Assembly (NCBI RefSeq): GCF_013388255.1
Contig: NZ_CP058215.1
Coordinates: forward strand, 1,178,001-1,242,000
DNA: 64,000 nucleotides
Reading direction: 5' to 3'
Source of the DNA: Methanolobus zinderi
Lineage (GTDB): Archaea; Halobacteriota; Methanosarcinia; Methanosarcinales; Methanosarcinaceae
A program made the translations under genes and the position numbers. The notes below the pieces were generated by a model that made no database searches, was not told the origin of the DNA, and saw nothing but the letters and a program-made list of their open reading frames with translations. Position 1 is the first letter of the stretch; each line of letters opens with the position of its first letter. Shown one piece after another: positions 45,901 to 52,912 of this stretch.

Positions 45901-46886
45901 ACCTTTTGAACAGCAGCCATAATTTCAAAATCTCAGGTATTCTGCACAATCAATGGAATATCTCAGTGACGTCAGGAACCAATATCATTGGTGGAGATTA
46001 TATTGGTGGTAATTACTGGGCAAAACCCAACGGAACCGGGTGGAGTCAGGTCAATACTTCTATTGGCGATGGATTCTGTCTGCCTTATAATTTGAGTGCT
46101 GACGGCTCTAACATCGATTATCTTCCGTTAACATCTAATGCTGAATTACCGTCGAGTAGTGAAAATTCGGGTACAGTAGATATTGATGAGGATGATGGTG
46201 TACATTTAAGAAGAAACAACTACAAACTAGCCGAAGCAAATATTGTTTTGAAAGATTCTGATATACGGTTTGTAAGTAGGGACACTGAAGTAAGATATGA
46301 ATTCACCGATGAGGCCAATCCGGTAAACCAGATACGCTTTGAGGCAAAGACCACAGAAGGCTATGTAGTGGCTGATGTGAGCAAACTGGATAGTCCTCAT
46401 GAAGGTCTCTCCGGAAAACCCTCAGGTGAGGTCTACCAGAATCTTGAGATTACAGTCGGTGATGAGAAACTCGGATCATCGGATTTCATGGAAGAGGCTG
46501 TAATAGGTTTTAGTGTATCGATAGAGTGGATCGAGTCGCATGATATTGATGTTGATACGATTCGCCTGGAACACTATTCTGGTGATATGTGGGAAAAATT
46601 ACCCACAACTAAGGTCGGTGAAGATACTGGCAGAATGTATTTCGAATCAAAGACGACATCTTTCTCACCTTTTGCAATCTGTGCTGATACAACTGCTATG
46701 CCAGATGAAACATCTATGGAACTGTCATTTACCGAAGGTGCCGATTCGAAGACAATACCGGATAAAGGAGATAAATATCCCTTCGGAACTCACACAAAGG
46801 ATAACTACCGACTGCTTCCAGTCTTTGTATTCATTGTACTTGCGTTATCGTTACTTGTCTATTATCGGCATAAAAAAAATAGTTAA
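42951..46886 (+). CDS. Surface papain-like peptidase with lectin-like, PKD, beta-helix and PGF-pre-PGF domains (copy 3)
   Basis: The product has 1311 residues and is the most diverged copy. The peptidase is still complete (FQGTAGSCWAHA, RNHAVSLVGWDDD, IIKNSWSDNWG). The lectin-like domain, PKD (WQWDFGDNST), a longer beta helix with additional NISDS/NISNS-type coils, the PGF-pre-PGF domain and a C-terminal helix with tail HKKNS follow. Some blocks in the lectin-like region are closer to copy 1 than copy 2 is, so the family looks mosaic. Each copy has its own promoter. Role as a surface protease or adhesin is inferred. Confidence 0.9.
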   Translation: MRDYVKTVLKFNCFLLIVICLILIATPSVIAQSVPADEEITGAGSDINLSTDPSELQLHAAPLNSAFIEYQNELKEDQPEQLYSFSHNLTPESVDHEEWALLTNNNSLYEVQISDDNVYPSGLHPSPVDLSYLSPVNMEELLADGKYGDMPSSMAISTLSEEIYPSRYDLRDEGTVTEVKFQGTAGSCWAHASLASLESFLLRKNSEYRDFSENNLKNRLVIYEPDGFDRISHDAWGASLPAVAYLARWDGPVTESDDPYNDISPISSSEAVVAKHVQEVLILPDLNHSDDLFKWAISNYGAITVAMHEDSDFLNKDNNTYYCYEEDVERNHAVSLVGWDDDFDRNSFTPDAPGDGAYIIKNSWSDNWGEDGYFYISYYDSILGNNGALYSNGPYLMNTVITAENVSNYDNIYQYDPFGWCLNYGYGYGYTTATAANIFKAASNETLEAVSFYTVDSNSFYNISIYLDPENGPINFSGPVSVKNGSMPIAGYHTVDLDTNFSLSTGQNFSVVITFTTPEYDYPVAVETNIPTYSSNAYAEAGESYLSFDGITWTDVSEQGMNICIKAFTKEDKEPEASFVAGKRYVHVDDPIYFYDASRFSPDFWQWDFGDNSTSTVQHPSHSYAEPGLYNVSLNASNGFGNNITTRKSFIQVLNTTITVNSSGNADFTTIRDALTAASEGDSIIVEPGTYYEQLRIAKDNITLRSSTNNPADVRIISSNSNHTEKENYAVYLTADNVTFQGFTVSGAYRGIYLSDSNECNISDSMVSGCYQGMRLSNSNLCNISNSSFSGCYVGIHLSDSEDCSIIDCITDNNLYTGLYIYESFNNSILNCTIEDNTDYGLQLWYSENNSFANNSISGSIYNCLLYSHNNVIDTSNTVEGKPIYYLSGVSDIVIDRDSNAGLVHLIDCSNITVKDTEIQNNFYGIHFYNTTKSTIANCTLSTNADAIYLFASHNNTIYNSTLANSIHYGISLRESNDNLIYNNLLNSSHNFKISGILHNQWNISVTSGTNIIGGDYIGGNYWAKPNGTGWSQVNTSIGDGFCLPYNLSADGSNIDYLPLTSNAELPSSSENSGTVDIDEDDGVHLRRNNYKLAEANIVLKDSDIRFVSRDTEVRYEFTDEANPVNQIRFEAKTTEGYVVADVSKLDSPHEGLSGKPSGEVYQNLEITVGDEKLGSSDFMEEAVIGFSVSIEWIESHDIDVDTIRLEHYSGDMWEKLPTTKVGEDTGRMYFESKTTSFSPFAICADTTAMPDETSMELSFTEGADSKTIPDKGDKYPFGTHTKDNYRLLPVFVFIVLALSLLVYYRHKKNS

Positions 46887-47027
46887 TTTCAATTTAATGA
46901 AAATTTAATTGCCATGGCGAGTAACTGCGCAGAATATTAATCTGACTTTTTATTAAATAATTAAATTTATATATTCACTTTGTGTTTGAAATGTTACTTT
47001 TATTCAATTTAATGATGAAGGGATGAG

Positions 47028-48338
47028 ATGGCAAATATACTGGAAAATTATTTTAACCTAAAAGAGCGCGGAACTGACATAAAGACCGAAATAACGGCTG
47101 GCGTTGTCACTTTCATGACAGTGGCTTACATAATCGTTGTCAATCCGGCCATTCTTGAAGCTGCGGGAATACCCTTTGGTGCATCCATGGTGGCAACTAT
47201 ACTGTCTGCTGCCTTTGGAACTCTTATAATGGGGGTATATGCAAAGAAACCACTTGCCATAGCTCCGTATATGGGTGAGAATGCCTTTGTTGCATACACT
47301 GTTGTGGGTGTTCTTGGCTATTCGTGGCAGACTGCCCTGGGTGCGGTGTTCATCAGCGGTGTGATCTTCACACTGCTCACAATTTCAGGACTCAGAAATA
47401 GGATGATTGATGCTGTCCCGGATAACCTCAAATACAGCTTTGCGGCCGGTATCGGTCTGTTCATCACTTTTATCGGTCTTGTGAATGCAGGTATAGTTTC
47501 ACTTGGAGTAGAAGTTGCTCCTTTGCATGTGGGAAGTCTGAATACAGCTCCCGTGGCTCTGGCGTTGTTCGGTTTTCTTCTTATAAGCCTTCTTATGGTA
47601 AAGAGGGTAAAAGGTTCTATACTGATCGGGATAATAATTACGGCGGTTCTTGGATTTGTTTCCGGTGTTGCCCCTGCTCCCGAAAGTATTGTCAGTATGC
47701 CCCCAAGTATTGATCCCATCTTCCTTCAGCTTGACATCACCGGTGCTCTTACATGGGGATTCTTTGCTGTGATCCTGACCATGTTCACTATGGATCTGAT
47801 GGACACCATGGGAACCCTTGTAGGTGTTTCCTTTAAAGCCGGTTTTACTGATGAACAGGGAAATATCGAAAACATGGACAAGCCCTTCCTTGCAGATGCT
47901 CTTGCAACGGTATTTGCTTCACTGGCGGGTACGACCACTACCGGTACTTACATTGAGTCTGCCACAGGTATTGAAGAAGGAGGAAGGACAGGACTCACAG
48001 CTCTTGTTGTTGCACTGCTTTTCACTCTTGGCCTCTTCTTCTATCCTCTCTTCTCGTCGATACCCACGGCTGCCACATCTCCAGCCCTGATAATCGTGGG
48101 TCTTCTTATGATGGGTTCGATAACGAAGATCGACATGAATGATTTCACGGAAATGATCCCTGCAATGGCGGTAATAATTCTCATGAGCTTTACGTATAAT
48201 CTTGGAGTAGGCCTTTCTGCCGGTTTTGTCCTGTTTCCGATACTTAAGGTCATAGATGGTAAAAGCAGCGAAGTAAAACCAATAGCCTGGGGATTGTTCG
48301 TCCTGTGCTCATTATTCTTTATATTCTATCCTTACTGA
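47028..48338 (+). CDS. AzgA-type purine permease (NCS2 family)
   Basis: A 436-residue membrane protein with about 12-14 helices. The opening ERGTDIKTEITAGVVTFMTV and VYAKKPLAIAPYMGENAFVAY are typical of the AzgA/PbuG branch, which imports adenine, guanine or hypoxanthine by proton symport. TTTGTYIESATGIEEGGRTG matches the conserved second repeat motif. GAAGGGATGAG precedes the ATG. It stands alone between the peptidase triplet and the hxlR gene. The guanine deaminase at 9.6 kb could act on its substrate. Confidence 0.92.
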   Translation: MANILENYFNLKERGTDIKTEITAGVVTFMTVAYIIVVNPAILEAAGIPFGASMVATILSAAFGTLIMGVYAKKPLAIAPYMGENAFVAYTVVGVLGYSWQTALGAVFISGVIFTLLTISGLRNRMIDAVPDNLKYSFAAGIGLFITFIGLVNAGIVSLGVEVAPLHVGSLNTAPVALALFGFLLISLLMVKRVKGSILIGIIITAVLGFVSGVAPAPESIVSMPPSIDPIFLQLDITGALTWGFFAVILTMFTMDLMDTMGTLVGVSFKAGFTDEQGNIENMDKPFLADALATVFASLAGTTTTGTYIESATGIEEGGRTGLTALVVALLFTLGLFFYPLFSSIPTAATSPALIIVGLLMMGSITKIDMNDFTEMIPAMAVIILMSFTYNLGVGLSAGFVLFPILKVIDGKSSEVKPIAWGLFVLCSLFFIFYPY

Positions 48339-48371
48339 ATCCCTTTTAAGATGAACATTCCTTTTATTTTT

Positions 48372-48737
48372 TTATTTCATGGTATCCTTCTGATCCATGT
48401 ACTCTATGCCCCACTGAGCCAAAGCTTCCAGCACAGGAATGATCGTTCTGCCAAAGTCAGTAAGTGAATACTCAACCCTTGGTGGTATCTCAGGATACAT
48501 CTCGCGTTTAACAATGCCATCTTCCTCAAGCTCGCGTAGTTGTTTTGTGAGCATTTTAGGGGAAATGCCGGGTAATGTCTGCTGGAGTGAATTAAAGCGG
48601 AGAATATCGTCTTTGAGTTGCCACAGGATCAGGGGTTTCCACTTGCCTCCGATAACGTCAAGTGTGGCTTCCACAGGACAGATATAGTTGCAATTGTCTG
48701 TGTCCGTTGTTTTATTTTGAGTAATCATGCTATCCAT
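48372..48737 (-). CDS. HxlR family transcription regulator
   Basis: About 121 residues. The family core is CPVEATLDVIGGKWKPLILW, with the redox-type cysteine before the winged helix, then RFNSLQQTLPGISPKMLTKQLRELE and PRVEYSLTDFG. The frame opens further upstream at 48803, but an inverted repeat at 48749-48765 and a TATA-like stretch lie in that extension, so the ATG at 48737 (or 48728) is more likely. It diverges from an iron-sulfur flavoprotein-like gene, probably its target. Members commonly respond to electrophiles or redox change. Confidence 0.9.
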   Translation of the reverse strand: MDSMITQNKTTDTDNCNYICPVEATLDVIGGKWKPLILWQLKDDILRFNSLQQTLPGISPKMLTKQLRELEEDGIVKREMYPEIPPRVEYSLTDFGRTIIPVLEALAQWGIEYMDQKDTMK

Positions 48738-48748
48738 TACTATACTTT

Positions 48749-48765
48749 TTGTTAGTCGATAACAA
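48749..48765. promoter_or_regulatory. Inverted repeat TTGTTA-GTCGA-TAACAA near the hxlR start
   Basis: The 6-base arms are exact. The element lies 12 bases upstream of the preferred hxlR ATG and close to its predicted transcription start, as expected for an autoregulatory site. Confidence 0.4.
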
Positions 48766-48815
48766 AAATGATTGTATGGTATATAAATATAGTATTGGTT
48801 CATTTACATTTGAAT

Positions 48816-48830
48816 ACTTTCAATGAAAGT
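48816..48830. promoter_or_regulatory. Palindrome ACTTTCA-A-TGAAAGT in the divergent promoter
   Basis: This is a perfect 7-1-7 dyad about 32 bases before the ATG of the flavoprotein gene, in the position of its core promoter. It is a good candidate binding site for the divergent HxlR regulator. Confidence 0.45.
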
Positions 48831-48861
48831 GAATACATTTACAAATTAGGAAATGATAACA

Positions 48862-49416
48862 ATGAAGGTAGTAGGTTTTGTAGGAAGTCCAAGAAAAGGC
48901 GGAAATACAGATGTACTGGTCCAGCAAGTACTGGACGGGGCAGTTGAAGCAGGTGCGGATGTGGAGAAATTCTATATCAATGAGATGGATTTCAAAGGCT
49001 GTCAGGGCTGCAACTACTGCAGAGCAGTAGATGCCTGTAAACTCGATGACGATATGCAGAAAGCATATGATGCTCTTAAAAAGGCAGACGGTTTTGTATT
49101 TGGATCACCGATTTACTTCTTCCAGTTCACCGGCCAGATGCGCCAGTTCATTGACCGCTGCTGGGCACTGGTAAATCCTGATTTTACTCCACGTATCGAC
49201 GGAGGTAAAAAAGCTGTCGTCGTAGGTGCACAGGGCAACCCCGAGCAGGGAGCTTTCCAGTCTGTGTTCGATGAATTCTCTCAGATACTGCAGATGTTTG
49301 GTATGGACGTAAAAGGTACATTTGTAGACGTAGGACACCATGCACCCGGTGAGGTAAAAGAAAACGCCGAGCTAATGGGGCAGGCTAAAACTGCCGGAAG
49401 CCAGCTTTTTGACTGA
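48862..49416 (+). CDS. Iron-sulfur flavoprotein-like NAD(P)H-FMN reductase
   Basis: About 184 residues with a flavodoxin-like fold. MKVVGFVGSPRKGGNTD is the FMN-phosphate loop. The compact cysteine motif CX2CX2CX5C (Cys47, Cys50, Cys53, Cys59) is that of Isf from Methanosarcina, which carries FMN and a [4Fe-4S] cluster. GSPIYFFQFTGQMRQFIDR is the family FMN-contact segment. Isf-type proteins reduce oxygen or peroxide or pass electrons. AGGA lies 11 bases before the ATG at 48862; the ATG at 48853 is too close to it. Confidence 0.88.
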   Translation: MKVVGFVGSPRKGGNTDVLVQQVLDGAVEAGADVEKFYINEMDFKGCQGCNYCRAVDACKLDDDMQKAYDALKKADGFVFGSPIYFFQFTGQMRQFIDRCWALVNPDFTPRIDGGKKAVVVGAQGNPEQGAFQSVFDEFSQILQMFGMDVKGTFVDVGHHAPGEVKENAELMGQAKTAGSQLFD

Positions 49417-49425
49417 TATGTATAC

Positions 49426-49453
49426 AGGGACATGCATTTTGTGCATGCTCCCT
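49426..49453 (+). terminator. Hairpin terminator after the flavoprotein gene
   Basis: AGGGA-CATGCA pairs with TGCATG-C-TCCCT with one bulged base, loop TTTTG, ten bases after the stop codon. The T-rich stretch after it is loose. Confidence 0.6.
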
Positions 49454-49500
49454 AATAGCATCCAGAAAGATGTTACTGATCTTTTATTTGTAAAATAATA

Positions 49501-49704
49501 TCACTTGTAATCCATTTTAAGGGTTACAAGGGACAGACCGAGTTTTTCTTCCAGCTCTTTTAGTTCCTTAAGTTGTTCTTCTGTAAGATCGGCGTATTTT
49601 ATGTCCTTGCTTGAGAAGGCAAGTATAGTTGCGTTGAATTTCTTTTCCAGATCTGTGATTGCTTTAATCTGTTCTTCGCTTAGATGAGATAGTCCCCAAA
49701 ATAT
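49501..49704 (-). CDS. Small protein without a usual start codon
   Basis: The frame codes for about 67 residues (WGLSHLSEEQIKAITDLEKK, then KYADLTEEQLKELKELEEKL) with two amphipathic helices and looks like a genuine small methanogen protein. There is no in-frame ATG, GTG or TTG near its beginning. AGGAG lies eight bases before an in-frame ATA at 49702-49704, which is taken here as start. A stop is met further upstream (5 codons before GTT). A sequencing error, a decayed start or a rare ATA start are the options. Confidence 0.55.
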   Translation of the reverse strand: MFWGLSHLSEEQIKAITDLEKKFNATILAFSSKDIKYADLTEEQLKELKELEEKLGLSLVTLKMDYK

Positions 49705-49801
49705 ATTCTCAACTCCTGTTAAATTTCAAATTGTATTTTAAGACAATACTTAATCTGTATCTGAGCTTATTTACGGCTTTCGAAAGAATGACCCGGCATG
49801 A

Positions 49802-50233
49802 CTAGTCATTGTTCATTTTCTGACAGATAAGCATAAAATCCTTTTTACTTATATGACGAAAACCATTTCTGAATGCCAATCCCCAATGTTCTTTGTCTTT
49901 GATGAAATCAAGTTCCGGTATCAGGGGTCTGACTTCGATCTCATGGATATTTTCCAGGAATTCTGCTTTTTTCCTGAAGGGTTTGAAGTTTTCGGACATG
50001 GAAACCTGAAATATATCTTCGCCGATTATCCTGGCAATAGCTGTTAATCTCTGGCAGGCTTTTGATCCATTGTGCTTTAGTTTTGGAGAATAATAGACTA
50101 TCCAGTCTCCATCTTCCATCTTTTCCAGAGGTGTAGGTTTCCCGTGGGATACCTGAACAAAGCTTTTCTCTTTGCCTGCCAGTACATGGTCCCTGGATGC
50201 AACTATCAGCCAGTAACCGGGCTTTTCATGCAT
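49802..50233 (-). CDS. EVE domain protein
   Basis: A 143-residue protein of the EVE (UPF0310) family, a PUA-like fold that binds modified bases in DNA or RNA. The start KPGYWLIVASRDHVLAGKEK, the DWIVYYSPKL strand and ARIIGEDIFQVSM, and the end FRNGFRHISKKDF are family features. The ATG at 50233 is preferred over a TTG at 50239. It stands alone. EVE proteins often accompany restriction or tRNA-modification genes; none is adjacent. Confidence 0.88.
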   Translation of the reverse strand: MHEKPGYWLIVASRDHVLAGKEKSFVQVSHGKPTPLEKMEDGDWIVYYSPKLKHNGSKACQRLTAIARIIGEDIFQVSMSENFKPFRKKAEFLENIHEIEVRPLIPELDFIKDKEHWGLAFRNGFRHISKKDFMLICQKMNND

Positions 50234-50325
50234 ACGCAATAAATGCCTGCATTATTGTATAAGTTGTTTTTCATATTCTAAAATGAACTTACTTTCCATT
50301 GACAGCCGGGAACTGATGATTTGCA

Positions 50326-50377
50326 CGAGACGTGCGGATTGTGGGGGGAGTGGGGTTAAAAAAGGTCACACGTCTCG
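50326..50377 (+). ncRNA. Hairpin with 9-bp stem and G-rich loop (element 1)
   Basis: CGAGACGTG (50326-50334) pairs exactly with CACGTCTCG (50369-50377). The 34-nt loop contains GGGGGGAGTGGGG followed by AAAAAAGGT. A second hairpin (CGGT, TATA, TATA, ACCG; about 50395-50415) follows. The element lies in the 520-nt stretch between the EVE gene and the DUF1724 regulator. The rest of that stretch holds only the regulator's promoter (TATAAATAG near 50640). Element 2 at 52508-52575 has the same plan. Confidence 0.5.
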
Positions 50378-50755
50378 GCAAAGGATAGAGGATGCGGTAC
50401 TATAAAGTATAACCGTCTTGGAAAACTGAATATATACTGTTTCAGGTTAATAATTCAAATTTGGATTCACTGAAAACGCTTAAATTTGATACCTGCAAAA
50501 TAAGATTCACAAAATAAGTTTTCACTCATTAGATGTTCTAAAATTTTATTCTGATATATCTACTTCTTAACAATTATACCTAACATTACATTGTTGCTTG
50601 GTGAGCAAGTATGCTTTATTAATTTAAAAAAAGGTATGTATAAATAGATTGCATCTGTAAAGAAGTCGATAATTTGTTAATCATATGCATCGGCCGTTTG
50701 CCTATTATGATAATGCAGGCAGTAATACAAATTACAAAAGGGGGTACGACCTTAA

Positions 50756-51535
50756 ATGCCGTTGCTTGAAACATTTGGTATATCGGAAGACAAGATCAAT
50801 TTACTTCTGCTATTGTATGATGGCCCGAAGAAAAAGAAAACTATACTTGAAACGCTGAATATAAGCAGCCAGGCACTTGTTCCCTCAATAAAGGTACTTG
50901 AAAGCAACAATATAGTTGTACACTATGATGGCACATATGAACTTTCATCCATCGGGAAAATAGCGGTTGATGAAATAATTCCCTTCCTGGATACACTGGA
51001 ATTTCTAGAGAACAATCTGGACTATCTTGCTGAACACAGGCTTGATTTCATTCCTTTCCATCTACTGAAGAGACTCCGGGAGCTGTGTCCCTACACTATA
51101 GTACGTCCCCACTTCTCAGAAGCTTTTGAATTCAACAAGAAACTTGAAGAAACCACAGATGCTTCTAAGACCTTCAGGATTGCCACATCCCTTTTACTTC
51201 CGACTCTCCCCTCTTTTTTTGCAAAATGGATCGATGAAGGAATAGATATATCGGTGATAGTTTCCGAAGAGCTGCTTGAAAAGATAAGAAACGAGCATGT
51301 ATTTATTTTTCAGGATTTGCTGACAAAAAGGCAGATCGAACTTATGGTATTCCCGGGAAACATGTGCTTCCAGACATTTGTACTGAATGACTATTGTTTT
51401 TCGTGTAACCTTTTAAACAAAAAAGGTTCTATCTCCGGTGAACAGCTGATAAGCTGTAATACTGAAGCCTTAAAATGGGGAAACGAGCTTTTTGAACACT
51501 ATAGAGAATGCTCTTTGCCAGTGATAACTATTTGA
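50756..51535 (+). CDS. DUF1724 (FilR1/Msr-type) transcription regulator, second copy
   Basis: A 259-residue regulator with an N-terminal winged helix (KINLLLLLYDGPKKKKTIL, SSQALVPSIKVLESNNIV) and the DUF1724/FilR1 domain ending ALKWGNELFEHYRECS. It aligns over its length with the regulator at 29895-30680. AGGGGG lies about 10-15 bases before the ATG, and a TATAAATAG box about 110 bases before it gives a long leader. In Methanosarcina this group controls methyltransferase genes; the target here is unknown. The 39-residue zinc-finger gene follows by 110 nt. Confidence 0.88.
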   Translation: MPLLETFGISEDKINLLLLLYDGPKKKKTILETLNISSQALVPSIKVLESNNIVVHYDGTYELSSIGKIAVDEIIPFLDTLEFLENNLDYLAEHRLDFIPFHLLKRLRELCPYTIVRPHFSEAFEFNKKLEETTDASKTFRIATSLLLPTLPSFFAKWIDEGIDISVIVSEELLEKIRNEHVFIFQDLLTKRQIELMVFPGNMCFQTFVLNDYCFSCNLLNKKGSISGEQLISCNTEALKWGNELFEHYRECSLPVITI

Positions 51536-51645
51536 TTCAGTTATTTTCTTTTTTTGCCGGTAAAGGTCTTATTCAGGTATCTGTATACAATTAAATAAGC
51601 TAGAACACTGTGAAAGCAGTGATATAGTATCTAAAAGGTGAATTC

Positions 51646-51765
51646 ATGGTCAGATATTGTAAAATATGCGGTAACAAGAGTGGAAGATGTAACCATATCG
51701 TACTGGAATTGGATAGAAAGGAACAGCAATCCGGAGAAGGAAAAGAATCTAGATCTGATAAATAA
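51646..51765 (+). CDS. 39-residue zinc-finger protein
   Basis: The frame begins MVRYCKICGNKSGRCNH. Cys5, Cys8, Cys15 and His17 form a compact CxxC...CxH metal site. The rest is charged and probably disordered. AAAAGGTG lies five bases before the ATG, a good ribosome site. A longer frame (51638-51826) in another phase covers the same DNA but has no comparable features. Small proteins with this knuckle usually bind RNA, DNA or a protein; the role is unknown. Confidence 0.65.
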   Translation: MVRYCKICGNKSGRCNHIVLELDRKEQQSGEGKESRSDK

Positions 51766-51910
51766 CATTTTTATGAGTCTTTGCGGCTCTTTTCTAATTT
51801 ATGGGTCTTGCTTGCATCTTTTTTAAGGCTGTAAAGCCTGATTTCCGAAAACACTTAAATATCTGGTGTTGACAAACCTTCTTATAGTGAAATAGGGGGT
51901 AGGTTAATAT

Positions 51911-52381
51911 ATGATATATAAGCGTATTTTGCTATTTCTTTTGGTAATGATAATAGCAGTAGCTGGAATACAGACAGTATCAGCAACTGGCGATATGATG
52001 GATGAGTTCAATCAGGAATATGACACCAATGCAACCAGGCTGGACAACTGCACCGTCTGCCATGGAGAGAGTATTGAATCACTGAATCCATATGGTATGG
52101 ATTATCAGGAGAACGATGCTGATCTGATGGCTGTGGAACCTCTGGATTCTGATGAGGATGGATTCAGCAACCAGGAAGAGATAGATGCTCTGACATTCCC
52201 TGGAGATCCGGAAGATATGCCGGAGAGTGTAGCTGAAGAGGAGGAAAGTGTAGTCGAGGAAACACCGGATGAGGAGGAACCTGTGAATGATACAGGTACC
52301 GATCAGCAGACACCGGGATTTGAAGCTATCCTTGGAGTTGCCGGTTTGCTCATGGCAATATTCCTGCTTAAGAAAAAATAG
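51911..52381 (+). CDS. Surface c-type haem protein with PGF-CTERM anchor
   Basis: A 156-residue protein. It has a signal peptide (cleavage near residue 25) and a single CxxCH haem c motif (Cys47, Cys50, His51 in NCTVCHGES). A calcium-type loop DSDEDGFSNQEEI follows at about residues 80-92, then a Glu-rich acidic linker. The C-terminus TPGFEAILG, hydrophobic helix and KKK is a PGF-CTERM signal for archaeosortase processing. A haem exposed at the cell surface and fixed to the membrane lipid fits extracellular electron transfer. That role is inference. A rho-independent-like hairpin follows the stop. Confidence 0.82.
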   Translation: MIYKRILLFLLVMIIAVAGIQTVSATGDMMDEFNQEYDTNATRLDNCTVCHGESIESLNPYGMDYQENDADLMAVEPLDSDEDGFSNQEEIDALTFPGDPEDMPESVAEEEESVVEETPDEEEPVNDTGTDQQTPGFEAILGVAGLLMAIFLLKKK

Positions 52382-52396
52382 TAACGTGTAACTACT

Positions 52397-52418
52397 ATCA
52401 TCGGTAAGGACCGATGAT
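52397..52418 (+). terminator. Hairpin terminator after the haem protein gene
   Basis: ATCATCGGT and ACCGATGAT form a perfect 9-bp stem with loop AAGG, followed by TTTTGACTTATTTTTT. Confidence 0.7.
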
Positions 52419-52507
52419 TTTGACTTATTTTTTAGTTCATATCTAATATATGTGGCAACATTCTGGCTTTAGCGCTCAAAACTAATAAAACTAATTTTGC
52501 ATCTAAG

Positions 52508-52575
52508 TTCTGAGGCGTGCCTGGTGATGACGGGTGGAGTGTGAGGGGAACGTAATAGGTGAGCACACCTCAGAA
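52508..52575 (+). ncRNA. Hairpin with 12-position stem and G-rich loop (element 2)
   Basis: TTCTGAGGCGTG (52508-52519) pairs with CACACCTCAGAA (52564-52575) with one C-A mismatch; CCT and AGG can extend it inward. The loop contains GGGTGGAGTGTGAGGGG. A second, AT-rich hairpin bounded by CCAG and CTGG (52587-52610) follows. Layout and loop content match element 1 at 50326-50377. Confidence 0.5.
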
Positions 52576-52864
52576 TACAAACTACACCAGATATCTAATA
52601 TATCTACTGGTTTTAATAATTTTTGGTGTATAATTTCCGGTATGAATTGAAACTTAATACAATTTGTTTCCTGTCCAAAAATATTACTACATTTATAAGA
52701 GCGAGTGAAGATTCAAGATCATTGAAATATACTGCATGCTTTTTGTTTAAGCTGAGTTTATGTTAAATAGAATAAAGAGAAAGTACTGCAAACGGGAGGG
52801 GAAAAGTTTAGCAGATCCCGCAAGAATAATAGAATAAACAAAAATAGTGTAGATTCTGGCTCGT

Positions 52865-52910
52865 AAGGAAAGAGGCACCTTGTGTGGGCCGTTTTTCAGG
52901 TGCCTTCCTT
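52865..52910. repeat. Inverted repeat forming a bulged hairpin
   Basis: AAGGAA-AGA-GGCACCT (52865-52880) pairs with AGGTGCC-TTCCTT (52898-52910), giving 7 and 6 bp separated by a 3-nt bulge, with a 17-nt loop. The loop ends in GCCGTTTTTC, the same core found in the tandem repeats that follow. Confidence 0.65.
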
Positions 52911-52912
52911 AC

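Noticed and set aside
51638-51826. 62-codon frame overlapping the zinc-finger gene
   Set aside because: The start lies inside the ribosome site of the better-supported 39-codon frame, and it has no recognisable features.
52520-52575. Possible C/D box guide RNA (GGTGATGA present)
   Set aside because: Only a C-like box is seen. No properly placed D, D' or C' boxes are found, and the strong hairpin fits another kind of RNA.
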